A DNA stretch of 19,059 nt from Chloroflexota bacterium. Lineage in GTDB: Bacteria > Chloroflexota > Anaerolineae > Anaerolineales > UBA11657. Shown piece after piece: positions 7,165 through 14,437 of the stretch. Position 1 is the first letter of the stretch; every line of letters begins with the position of its first letter. The notes below the pieces were generated by a model. It worked only from the letters and a program-made list of their open reading frames with translations, made no database searches and was not told the DNA's origin. Made by a program: the position numbers and the translations under genes. The stretch spans positions 1 to 19,059 of the forward strand of contig QWRL01000024.1 in assembly GCA_003670425.1 (NCBI GenBank). The letters run 5' to 3'.

Positions 7165-8697
7165 ATGAAGTTTAAACAGCGGGAATGGGTTGCGGCAGCC
7201 GCAATTGTGGCGCTGGCTGCGGGCCTGCGGCTGTGGCGCATTGGCGCGCTGCCGCAGGCGCTGCAATACGATGAGGCGCTGAACGGCCTGATTGTAATGA
7301 AGCTGTTGCGCGGCGAACTGCCGCCGCTGGTTTCATACCCCGGCGGGCGCGAGCCGCTGGTCTTTTATCTGCAGGCTGCGGCAGTGTGGCTGCTGGGGCG
7401 CACGCCCGGCGCGCTGCGCCTGCCAATGGCATTGGCCAGCAGCGCGCTGGTGCTGGGCGCGGGCTTGCTGGCGCGCGAACTGTGGGGCCGCAAAGCGGGC
7501 TGGCTGAGCGCATTGCTGTGCGCCACAACCTTTTGGCCGGTGTACCTGGGGCGGCTGGGCACGCGCCCGGTTTTGTTTCCGCTGCTGGCCGCATTTGGTT
7601 TGTGGGCGCTGGCACGCGGCTGGCGCAGCCGCCGCCTGCGCCACTGGATCGGCGGCGGCGTGCTGTTAGGCGCAACGCACTACACCTACGCGCCGAACTT
7701 GTTTGTGCTGCCGGCGTTGTTGTTGATAGGGGCGGGTGTGTTGGTGCTGCGCCCCGCGGTGTGGCGCGCGCGCTGGCGCGAACTGCTGCTGGCGGGCGGG
7801 CTGGCTGCTGCCGTGGCTGCACCCGTGCTGCTGTTCCGCACCGTAATTGCGCCGCAAGACAGCGCCCGGCCGCAAGAGCTGGCCGTGTTCTACGCCGGGC
7901 AGGGCGCCCCGGATTTTGCGCGCACGGTTGTGGCGCAAAGCTACCTGACGCTGCGCATGTTTGTCTACAAAGGCGACTTGGAGGCGCGCCACAATCTGCC
8001 CGGGCGGGCAGTCTTTGACATCTGGCTGCTATTGCCGCTGCTGCTGGGCGCTGCCACGCTGGCCGCGCCGCGCCAGCGCTGGCGCGGATTGTTTGTGTGC
8101 ACATGGCTGCTGATTTTTTTGATGCCCACATTTCTGGCGAAGGCGACGCCGCACTTCTTGCGTGCGTGCGGCATTCTGCCACTGCTGTTTGTAGTGCCGG
8201 CGCTGGGGTTGCAGCGCATGCAGCGCTGGCTGCAGGTGCACGCGGGTGCGCTGGCGGCTGCATTGCTGCCGGCGCTGCTGCTGGCGCTTTCCTGCATGCT
8301 GACCGTGCGCGACTATTGGCTGCGCGGATTCCTGGAGACGCCGGCGGTGTTGGCGGCATTTGACGGCGAGGATGCGCAGCTGGTGCTGGAGATCAACCGG
8401 CAGCTGGGCTTTGGGTGGCTGGGCACAAACTTGGTGGCGCTGCCGGACACACATGCAGCCGCGCTGCCGCTGTGGGTGGCGGATAGTTTGTGGGATGGCA
8501 GCCCATACGCACAGTTCCTGGCAGCGCAGCCGCCCGCTGCTGGCGGCCGGCTGGAGCGCGTGGCAACTGCCCAACTGCCAGCGCAGCATGCGCTGCTGAT
8601 TGCGCCGCTTGCGGATTCTGAAAAATTGAAGGCCAGCCTCCACGCGCGCGTGGTGCGCAGCACGGCTGGGTATGTGCTGGTGGAGTGGTCGCCGTAG
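7165..8697 (+). CDS. GT39/ArnT-like GT-C glycosyltransferase
   Basis: A 510-residue membrane protein with about eleven hydrophobic segments and a C-terminal soluble part of about 125 residues (from near 385). The first external loop holds QYDEALNG, with the GT-C Asp36-Glu37 pair expected to bind metal or act in catalysis. YPGGREPLVFYLQ (60-72) and LGRLGTRPVLFPL follow the layout of dolichyl/undecaprenyl-phosphate-sugar transferases of the PMT/ArnT type. The predicted role is sugar transfer from a polyprenyl-phosphate donor on the outer membrane face; substrate unknown. Start ATG 7165 is preferred to the in-frame GTG at 7111, because it precedes the first membrane helix directly and a TGCTATAGT element lies 7 nt before it. 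The gene is divergent from metG and convergent with the gene at 8699-10171; it stands alone as a unit. Confidence 0.82.
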   Translation: MKFKQREWVAAAAIVALAAGLRLWRIGALPQALQYDEALNGLIVMKLLRGELPPLVSYPGGREPLVFYLQAAAVWLLGRTPGALRLPMALASSALVLGAGLLARELWGRKAGWLSALLCATTFWPVYLGRLGTRPVLFPLLAAFGLWALARGWRSRRLRHWIGGGVLLGATHYTYAPNLFVLPALLLIGAGVLVLRPAVWRARWRELLLAGGLAAAVAAPVLLFRTVIAPQDSARPQELAVFYAGQGAPDFARTVVAQSYLTLRMFVYKGDLEARHNLPGRAVFDIWLLLPLLLGAATLAAPRQRWRGLFVCTWLLIFLMPTFLAKATPHFLRACGILPLLFVVPALGLQRMQRWLQVHAGALAAALLPALLLALSCMLTVRDYWLRGFLETPAVLAAFDGEDAQLVLEINRQLGFGWLGTNLVALPDTHAAALPLWVADSLWDGSPYAQFLAAQPPAAGGRLERVATAQLPAQHALLIAPLADSEKLKASLHARVVRSTAGYVLVEWSP

Positions 8698-8706
8698 GCT
8701 ACGGCG
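8690..8706. terminator. Palindrome containing both convergent stop codons
   Basis: A 17-bp perfect palindrome centred on 8698 holds TAG of the rightward gene (8695-8697) and TAG of the leftward gene (8699-8701 reversed). As RNA it can form a CGCCG/CGGCG stem with a 7-nt loop on either transcript. No T-tract follows on either side, so a bidirectional terminator is possible but not typical. Confidence 0.35.
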
Positions 8707-10171
8707 GCGCAAACGCAAACGGCTCGGCCAGCAGTTTGTAAACCGCAATCGGGCTGCCGCCGGCGGGGCGCGCAAAGCGTGCCAGCTCCAGTGGCCGGAT
8801 GGTCAGGCCGTTGAAGTTGGCAACATCCTCAGTGAGGTCCACCACAACAAACGCAGTTGTGCCGCGCGCCACCACATCAATCACGGGTGGCGCATGTTCA
8901 TCCCACAACACATGCGGGTTGCCGCTGGCAGGGTCGTGCCAGTACAGGCGCAGAATGTCGCGCACCGGCAGGTCGTAGCCGAACACAATAGCTTGCGGCT
9001 CGCGTGCCAATTGTGCAGCCACAAACGTTGCGGCTGCGCTGAAGCCGTAGCCGGCTGAAGTGCCGGTGATGTATTGAATGCGGTCCACATCAGACAGCGC
9101 CAGCTGGGCGGGGTCCGAGTAAGCACTGCGGGCGAAGCTGGAAAAATATGCAGCGCAGCCCAGCAGCAGGGCAGCGCTCGGCATGCTGCCGGTGCGCTGC
9201 GCGCGCGCCAGCCCGTGCAGCGCACCGCCGGCCAGCAGCGCAGCAAACGGCAGCGCGGGCATGTAGTAGCGCGAGAAGCTGCGCGCGCCCGTGATTGTAA
9301 AAACAAGCCCGCCGCACACCACACCCGCCAGTGCCAGCAGCAGCAGGCGGTCACGGCGCAGCAGCGCAAGCAGCGCGCCGGCCAGCACCAGCAGGCCGGG
9401 TGCGCCCATGTACAGGCGCACAGAGTCGCGCAGGTCCGCCAGATTGAGGCGCGTCATTGCCATCCAGCTTGTGTTGCCCGGCCGCGACCCGCCAAGCAAA
9501 AAGCCGAGCGCGCCATAGCGCAGCGCCGTGACGGCGAGCAGCAGCGCGAGGCCGCCCAGTGCCAGCGTGTAAGCAGCCAGCAGCTGGCGTACGCGCCGGG
9601 CGCGCAGCGGCTGCAGCGCGTGTGCCAGCGCCGGCAGCGCAAGACAGAACAGCCCGCTGAACTTTGTGAGTGGCACTGCCAGCATGGCGAGTGCAAGCAC
9701 GGGTGTGGACGGGCGCGCACGGCGCGCATGCGCGCTTGCCAGCCACGCCAGCATGACAACCGCCGTGGCAAGCAGCGTATCTGCTGTGGTCAGGCGCTCG
9801 TAAAAGAATGCCCATGGCTGCACCACATAGAAGGCCACTGCCCACAAGCCCGGCTGCGGCCGGCCCCAGCTGCGCGCCAGCGCCCACATTGCGCTGATTG
9901 TCAGTGTGCCGGCCAGCACGCTGGCAGCGCGCCCCACAAAGAGCACGGGGCCCAACGGGTTGAGCAGCGCCAGCCAGTAGATCTCAAGCGCCTTCGCAGA
10001 GCTGAGCGGGAACAGCAGGCGCCCCTCCCAAACTTCAGCCGCCCAGCGCAAATACTGGCCTTCATCCAAGAAGCCCGGCAGCGCCAGCAGCGCATGGGCG
10101 CGCAGGGCAGTGGAGATTAAGATGAGCGCGCACAAAATTGTGCGCGTGGTGGCCGGCGCGGGTTTGTGCAT
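8699..10171 (-). CDS. GT39-like GT-C glycosyltransferase with C-terminal soluble domain
   Basis: A 490-residue membrane protein with about ten hydrophobic segments, then a soluble tail of about 110 residues. The first external loop reads PGFLDEGQYL with the GT-C Asp36-Glu37 pair. AFFYERLTTADTLL and PLTKFSGLFCLALP match the conserved second loop and the Lys-containing segment of GT39-type enzymes; ARSFSRYYMPALPF is the typical later loop. The tail includes VFGYDLPVRDILRLYW and ends in AFAPP. The expected job is use of polyprenyl-phosphate sugars outside the membrane; acceptor unknown. Start ATG 10171 is 39 nt after the YceD stop, so it probably shares the YceD promoter. There is no visible Shine-Dalgarno. 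It is only distantly similar to its convergent neighbour, so the pair does not look like a recent duplication. Confidence 0.8.
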   Translation of the reverse strand: MHKPAPATTRTILCALILISTALRAHALLALPGFLDEGQYLRWAAEVWEGRLLFPLSSAKALEIYWLALLNPLGPVLFVGRAASVLAGTLTISAMWALARSWGRPQPGLWAVAFYVVQPWAFFYERLTTADTLLATAVVMLAWLASAHARRARPSTPVLALAMLAVPLTKFSGLFCLALPALAHALQPLRARRVRQLLAAYTLALGGLALLLAVTALRYGALGFLLGGSRPGNTSWMAMTRLNLADLRDSVRLYMGAPGLLVLAGALLALLRRDRLLLLALAGVVCGGLVFTITGARSFSRYYMPALPFAALLAGGALHGLARAQRTGSMPSAALLLGCAAYFSSFARSAYSDPAQLALSDVDRIQYITGTSAGYGFSAAATFVAAQLAREPQAIVFGYDLPVRDILRLYWHDPASGNPHVLWDEHAPPVIDVVARGTTAFVVVDLTEDVANFNGLTIRPLELARFARPAGGSPIAVYKLLAEPFAFAPP

Positions 10172-10210
10172 CGGAGTGCGGCTGCGGCCGGCTGCGCTGC
10201 GCCGCTGCGC

Positions 10211-10738
10211 TTAGTCTTCTTTGGTTTTCAGGCGGCTGAGGGGCGCGAGGCGCGGGTCCAGCGTTTCGGCGGAGCAGGTGCACGCTGCCTCATTTAAGTT
10301 GGTGCCGCACTGCGCGCACAGGCCTTTGCATTCTGCGCGGCAAAGCGGATGCGCCGGCTTGTCCAGCACCAGCAGCTCGCGCACCAACGGCGCCAGATCC
10401 AGCAGCGCGCTGTCGCTGATGGTGAATTCAGTATCGGCATCCGCGCTGGATGCCAAACTGTACAGCTCGGCGATGTCGGCCTCAAGCGTGACCGGGACCG
10501 GTGCCAGGCAGCGCACGCATTCGGCGGTGTGCCCGGCATGCAGGCGCCCCGCAGCGTACAAACCCTGCGGCGTGCGCGTCAGCTGCACGCTGCCCGCTAA
10601 GCGGCTAAGTTGCAGCTCGGGGTCGAGGCTGGGCGCCGCCTCATCAACAGTGAACAGGCTTTTGTGGCCGATGTTTTCATTCAGCAGAAAGCCCACATTG
10701 AGCGCCAAGCCGGATGTATTTGCCGCATTTGCCCGCAT
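10211..10738 (-). CDS. yceD: DUF177 / YceD-family protein (large-subunit rRNA accumulation factor family)
   Basis: A 175-residue cytoplasmic protein of the DUF177/YceD family, linked in other bacteria to 23S rRNA accumulation and usually encoded directly upstream of rpmF (ribosomal protein L32). The central CVRC (74-77) and the C-terminal Cys cluster, with Cys at 133, 137, 141, 144, 153 and 155 (LCAQCGTNLNEAACTC within it), are the family hallmark and could bind metal. The N-terminal LNVGFLLNENIG aligns with the usual family start, leaving about 11 extra residues. ATG 10738 is still preferred because a full -35/-10 promoter ends 6 nt before it; an alternative is the TTG at residue 11. No rpmF follows: after 39 nt comes a GT-C glycosyltransferase in the same direction. 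Confidence 0.85.
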   Translation of the reverse strand: MRANAANTSGLALNVGFLLNENIGHKSLFTVDEAAPSLDPELQLSRLAGSVQLTRTPQGLYAAGRLHAGHTAECVRCLAPVPVTLEADIAELYSLASSADADTEFTISDSALLDLAPLVRELLVLDKPAHPLCRAECKGLCAQCGTNLNEAACTCSAETLDPRLAPLSRLKTKED

Positions 10739-10744
10739 AAATCA

Positions 10745-10773
10745 ACTATAGCAGGGCGCGACTCCAGCGTCAA
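10745..10773 (-). promoter_or_regulatory. Strong promoter of yceD with leaderless geometry
   Basis: On the minus strand TTGACG (10768-10773), a 17-nt spacer and TATAGT (10745-10750) give five-of-six matches at both boxes. A TG-N extension makes the -10 TGCTATAGT, identical to that at 7149-7157. The -10 ends 6 nt before ATG 10738, so the transcript should start at the initiation codon. Confidence 0.65.
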
Positions 10774-10784
10774 AGCTGGCGGTC
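10760..10784. promoter_or_regulatory. Operator-like dyad between divergent promoters
   Basis: CCAGC (10764-10768) and GCTGG (10775-10779) form an inverted repeat around GTCAAA. Outer GAC (10760-10762) and GTC (10782-10784) extend it imperfectly. It covers the yceD -35 box and abuts the -35 of the rightward glycan operon, so a bound protein could touch both promoters. No regulator gene is nearby. Confidence 0.25.
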
Positions 10785-10785
10785 T

Positions 10786-10814
10786 TAGACGCACTTTTAT
10801 GGCGCGGTTATAAT
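10786..10814 (+). promoter_or_regulatory. Promoter of the polysaccharide operon
   Basis: TAGACG (10786-10791, four of six to TTGACA), a 17-nt spacer and a perfect TATAAT (10809-10814). The predicted start site near 10821 lies after the in-frame ATG at 10816 and gives a leader of about 46 nt to ATG 10867, which supports the shorter protein. Confidence 0.6.
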
Positions 10815-10866
10815 CATGCATCACCCGGCCGCGCATTCAAAGCGCTGCGCCACCACAGGGACAAGC

Positions 10867-11883
10867 ATGAAATATTTAGTTACCGGCGGTGTTGGCTTTA
10901 TTGGCAGTCACCTGTGCGAGGCGCTGTTGCAGGCCGGCCACGGTGTGACAGCCATTGACGATTTGTCCACCGGGCGCATGTCCAACATTGCGCATCTGCA
11001 GGCGCACCCGCAATTTCATGTGGTAGTGGAGAGCATCACCAATGCGGCGGTGATGGACCGCCTGGGCAGCGAGTGCGACTTGATTGTGCATTTGGCGGCG
11101 GCCGTGGGCGTCGAGCTAATTTTGCATTCGCCGGTGCACACCATCGAAACCAATGTGATGGGCACGGATGCGGTGCTGCGCACTGCGCGCCGCTACGGCA
11201 AGAAAACTCTGATTGCATCCACCTCTGAAATTTACGGCAAGACCGAGAAGGTGCCGTTTCACGAAGATGATGACACTGTGATGGGCAGCACCAAGCGCAG
11301 CCGCTGGGCCTACGCGGCCTCCAAGGCGCTGGATGAATTTCTGGCGCTGGCGTACCACCGCGAGATGGGCCTGCCGGTGGTGGTATTTCGCTTGTTTAAC
11401 ACCATTGGGCCGCGCCAGCGCGGACGCTACGGCATGGTGGTGCCGCGCTTTGTGAAGCAGGCACTGGCCGGGCAGGACATCACCGTATATGGCGACGGTG
11501 CGCAGACGCGCTGCTTTTGCGACGTGCGCGATGTGGTGCGCGCGCTGACGGGCCTGGCGGACAGTGCGGCCGCTGTGGGCGAGGTGTACAACGTGGGCAC
11601 GCAAAATGAAGTCAGTGTGCTGGAGCTGGCGCGCAAGGTCAAGCAAATGACCGCGTCCAAATCGCGCATTGTGCTGGTGCCCTACGAGCAGGCCACGAGC
11701 GAGGGCTTTGAAGACATGCGCCGGCGCGTGCCGGACACCGGCAAGCTGCAGCGCCTGCTGCACTGGCAGCCGCAGCTAAACCTGGAGCAAACGCTGAATG
11801 ACATGATTGACCACGCGCGCGTCGAAGGCCAGAGCGACACAATTTCACAGCGCGCCGCCCCGGGCGCGGTTGTGGTTGGCTAA
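10867..11883 (+). CDS. NAD-dependent nucleotide-sugar epimerase/dehydratase (extended SDR)
   Basis: A 338-residue cytoplasmic extended short-chain dehydrogenase acting on an NDP-sugar. The NAD motif is TGGVGFIGSH (6-15), with Asp31-Asp32 after the second strand. The active site is Ser/Thr in STSEIYG (118-124) plus Tyr149 and Lys153 in YAASK. NTIGPRQRGRYGMVVPRF (178-195) and VYGDGAQTRCFCDVRDVV (207-224) are the sugar-nucleotide segments of the UDP-glucose 4-epimerase / UDP-glucuronate decarboxylase / dTDP-glucose dehydratase group. TKRSRWAYAASKALDEFLA is a distinct subfamily signature whose exact reaction I cannot assign. The start is ATG 10867, with AGGGA 5 nt before it, because ATG 10816 precedes the predicted transcript start. 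It is the first gene of a six-gene glycan operon, 4 nt before the dehydrogenase. Confidence 0.87.
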   Translation: MKYLVTGGVGFIGSHLCEALLQAGHGVTAIDDLSTGRMSNIAHLQAHPQFHVVVESITNAAVMDRLGSECDLIVHLAAAVGVELILHSPVHTIETNVMGTDAVLRTARRYGKKTLIASTSEIYGKTEKVPFHEDDDTVMGSTKRSRWAYAASKALDEFLALAYHREMGLPVVVFRLFNTIGPRQRGRYGMVVPRFVKQALAGQDITVYGDGAQTRCFCDVRDVVRALTGLADSAAAVGEVYNVGTQNEVSVLELARKVKQMTASKSRIVLVPYEQATSEGFEDMRRRVPDTGKLQRLLHWQPQLNLEQTLNDMIDHARVEGQSDTISQRAAPGAVVVG

Positions 11884-11887
11884 GGCG

Positions 11888-13198
11888 GTGCCGCACAAGG
11901 CCGCGCTGCTGGCGCAGATTGCGCAGCGCAGCGCACGCGTGGGCGTGATTGGCCTTGGCTACGTGGGCCTGCCGCTGGCGCTGGAGTTTGCGCGCGCAGG
12001 TTTCAATACGCTTGGCATTGAGAACAACAGCGAGCGTGCGAACGACATTAATGCGGGCCGCAGTTATATTCCGGATGTGGCGCAGGCGGAGCTGGCTGCG
12101 CTGGTGCAGGCGCGCAAGCTGGCAGCCACCACGGACTATGCAGCCATCCGCGAACTGGATGCTGTAATCATTTGTGTGCCCACGCCGCTGCGCAAGACAC
12201 GCGACCCCGACATGTCTTACGTTGTCGGCGCCACCGAACGCGTGGCCGAAAATTTGCACCCCGGGCTGCTGGTGGTGCTGGAGAGCACCACGTACCCCGG
12301 CACAACGGACGAGGTTGTGCTGCCGCGCATGCTGCGCACGGGCCTGGTAGCCGGCGCGGATGTGTTTGTGGCTTTCTCGCCGGAGCGCATTGACCCCGCC
12401 AATGCAGTGTACGGCGTGCGCAACACACCCAAGGTGATTGGCGGCGTTACGGCCGACTGTTGCGCAGTGGCTGCGGCGCTGTACGGCACCGTGGCGGATG
12501 AGGTGGTGCCGGTTTCCACTGCGCGCACGGCGGAGATGGTGAAGCTGCTGGAGAACACCTTTCGCGCCGTCAACATCGGGTTGATCAACGAGGTGGCAAT
12601 TATTTGCGGCAAGCTGGGCGTAAATGTGTGGGAGGTGATTGCCGCCGCGCGCACCAAGCCCTTTGGCTTCATGCCGTTTTATCCCGGGCCGGGCCTCGGC
12701 GGGCATTGCATCCCCATTGACCCGCTGTATTTGTCGTGGAAGATGCGCTCGCTTAATTACAAGGCGCGCTTCATTGAGCTGGCGGACGAAATTAACGGCA
12801 GCATGCCGCAGCATGTGGCGGACATTGTGGCGCAGGCGCTCAATGTGCAGGCCAAGCCGGTGCGCGGCTCCAGCATTCTGGTGCTGGGCGCAGCCTACAA
12901 GCGCGATGTGAGTGATGTGCGCGAGTCGCCGGCGCTGGATGTGATGGAGGTGCTGCTGGAGCGCGGCGCACTGGTGGAGTTTCATGACCCCTATGTGGCG
13001 GAAGTGAAGCTGGAGGGCCACACGCTGCATTCGCAGCCCTACAGCGCGCGGCTGCTGGCGGCGGCGGACTGTGTGCTGCTGATAACCGACCACAGTTGCT
13101 TTGACATGGATGCGGTGCTGGCAAGTGCGCGGCTGCTGGTGGACACGCGCAACGCCGCGGCCGGCCACACGGGCAGCGCGCGTGTTGTTACGCTGTAA
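11888..13198 (+). CDS. UDP-N-acetylhexosamine 6-dehydrogenase, WbpA/WecC-like
   Basis: A 436-residue nucleotide-sugar dehydrogenase predicted to oxidise C6 of UDP-GlcNAc or UDP-ManNAc in two NAD-dependent steps to the uronic acid. GLGYVG (22-27) is the NAD motif, ESTTYPGTT (132-140) lies at the cofactor site, Lys219 sits in VKLLENTFRAVNIGLINE, and catalytic Cys274 is in GPGLGGHCIPIDPLY. This GHCIPID form is typical of WbpA/WecC enzymes rather than of UDP-glucose dehydrogenase (GSCFPKD). The three expected domains are complete. The start is uncertain: GTG 11888, 4 nt after the epimerase stop, fits the family N-terminus; TTG codons at 11807, 11870 and 11876 are in-frame alternatives overlapping the previous gene, and no good Shine-Dalgarno decides. 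It supplies an acidic sugar for the downstream transferases. Confidence 0.92.
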   Translation: MPHKAALLAQIAQRSARVGVIGLGYVGLPLALEFARAGFNTLGIENNSERANDINAGRSYIPDVAQAELAALVQARKLAATTDYAAIRELDAVIICVPTPLRKTRDPDMSYVVGATERVAENLHPGLLVVLESTTYPGTTDEVVLPRMLRTGLVAGADVFVAFSPERIDPANAVYGVRNTPKVIGGVTADCCAVAAALYGTVADEVVPVSTARTAEMVKLLENTFRAVNIGLINEVAIICGKLGVNVWEVIAAARTKPFGFMPFYPGPGLGGHCIPIDPLYLSWKMRSLNYKARFIELADEINGSMPQHVADIVAQALNVQAKPVRGSSILVLGAAYKRDVSDVRESPALDVMEVLLERGALVEFHDPYVAEVKLEGHTLHSQPYSARLLAAADCVLLITDHSCFDMDAVLASARLLVDTRNAAAGHTGSARVVTL

Positions 13199-13214
13199 GG
13201 CGCGCTGCGGCTTG

Positions 13215-13238
13215 GGCGCGCGGGCAGCGCTGCGCGCC
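13215..13238 (+). other. Hairpin in the only sizeable gap of the glycan operon
   Basis: GGCGCGC (13215-13221) pairs with GCGCGCC (13232-13238) around a 10-nt loop in the 75-nt gap between dehydrogenase and first GT4. No T-tract follows. It could be a processing or partial termination site, or chance in very GC-rich sequence. Confidence 0.25.
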
Positions 13239-13273
13239 AGGCCGGCAGGCAGCAGCTAAACGGCGGGCGCAAG

Positions 13274-14437
13274 ATGCGCATCTGTGTCGTCAGCGGCACT
13301 TTTCATCCCGAGGCGGGCGGCCCGCCAACCTTTTTGTTTCAACTGCTGCCGGAGCTTGTGCTGCGCGGGCATCAGGTGCACGTGGTTGCATTTGGGCAGC
13401 CGGCAGCGCAGCCCACTTATCCCTATGCAGTGCAGCGCGTATCGCGCGCGCTGCCCATTCCGCTGCGCTTGCTGGTCTTCACGGCGGCCGTGTGGCGCGC
13501 CGGCCGCAGCGCTGACGTCTTTTTTGTGAGCGATTACGGCCTGCCGGTGGCGCTGGTGAACGCCGTGCTGCGCCGCCCGGTGCTGCTGAAGAACGTGGGC
13601 GACTTTGCCTGGGAATTTTGCACGCGCCATAAATGGATTGCAGCCGGCCAGACGATTGATGAGTTCCAGCTGGCCGCCCATCCGTGGCGGGTGCGCTTTC
13701 TGCGCGCGCTGCAGCGCTGGTACGTTGGCGCTGCCACGCGCGTGGTGGCGCCCAGCAAATACTCCGCGCGCCTGGTTGCGGGCTGGGGTGTGGCCGCGCA
13801 CAAGCTATCCGTAATTTACAACGCGCTGCACCCGGCGCCGGCACCAATGGCGCGCGCGGCTGCGCGCGCAGCCCTTGGCGCTACTGGTCCGCTGGTGCTG
13901 GCGGTGGCGCGCCTGACGCCGTGGAAGGGCATCGACACCATCTTGCGCGCCATGGTTGGGCTGCAGCAAGCTGTGGCTGGCGTGGAGTTTGTGGTGGTGG
14001 GTGCCGGCCCCGAACAGGCAGCGCTGCAGGCACAAGCGCAGGCGCTGGGTGTGCCCGCGCGTTTTGCGGGTGCGCAGCCCGCAGCGGCTGTGCAAATGTA
14101 TATGCGGGCTGCAGATGTTTTTGTGCTCTGCTCCACTTATGAAGGATTGCCGCACACGGTGCTGGAAGCCATGCAAGCCGGGACGCCGGTGGTGGTGTCG
14201 GATGCGGGCGGCAATCCGGAGGTGGTAACGGACGGCAGCACGGGCCGCATTGTGCCGGCGGGCGACTGGCAAACGCTTGCCACAGTGCTGGCGCAGCTGC
14301 TGAATGATGCGCCCGCTGCCCAGGCGCTGGCGGCAGCTGCGACGCGCAGCCTCACGCGTTTCGCGTGGCCGGCATTGGTTGATGCATACGAAGCGGCACT
14401 GCTTGCGCTGCTGCCCGGCAAAACTGCAGCGCAATGA
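13274..14437 (+). CDS. GT4-family glycosyltransferase (first of three)
   Basis: A 387-residue cytoplasmic or membrane-associated GT-B enzyme that transfers a sugar from a nucleotide donor with retention of configuration. The N-terminal acceptor domain has PEAGGPPTF (12-20), the glycine-rich loop, and NVGDFAWE (107-114). The donor domain has AVARLTPWKGID (210-221), with Arg213/Lys218 for the diphosphate, VVVGAGPE, and the complete EX7E pair Glu290/Glu298 in YEGLPHTVLEAM, followed by GTPVVVSDAGG. Start ATG 13274 begins the first beta strand; there is no strong Shine-Dalgarno. The stop overlaps the next gene by ATGA, so translational coupling is likely. Sugar specificity is not predictable from these motifs. 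Confidence 0.9.
   Translation: MRICVVSGTFHPEAGGPPTFLFQLLPELVLRGHQVHVVAFGQPAAQPTYPYAVQRVSRALPIPLRLLVFTAAVWRAGRSADVFFVSDYGLPVALVNAVLRRPVLLKNVGDFAWEFCTRHKWIAAGQTIDEFQLAAHPWRVRFLRALQRWYVGAATRVVAPSKYSARLVAGWGVAAHKLSVIYNALHPAPAPMARAAARAALGATGPLVLAVARLTPWKGIDTILRAMVGLQQAVAGVEFVVVGAGPEQAALQAQAQALGVPARFAGAQPAAAVQMYMRAADVFVLCSTYEGLPHTVLEAMQAGTPVVVSDAGGNPEVVTDGSTGRIVPAGDWQTLATVLAQLLNDAPAAQALAAAATRSLTRFAWPALVDAYEAALLALLPGKTAAQ

Noticed and set aside
8699..10171. Recent duplication between the two convergent GT39-like genes
   Set aside because: Apart from Asp-Glu at residues 36-37 and general GT-C layout, the sequences do not align closely; their C-terminal tails differ.
10816..10866. Epimerase start at ATG 10816
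   Set aside because: It lies only 1 nt after the TATAAT box and so upstream of the predicted transcript start; the Rossmann strand starts at ATG 10867.
11639..13168. 509-codon minus-strand open frame across the dehydrogenase
   Set aside because: It is low-complexity His/Arg/Gln-rich antisense of a clear dehydrogenase; GC-rich codon bias keeps the opposite frame open.
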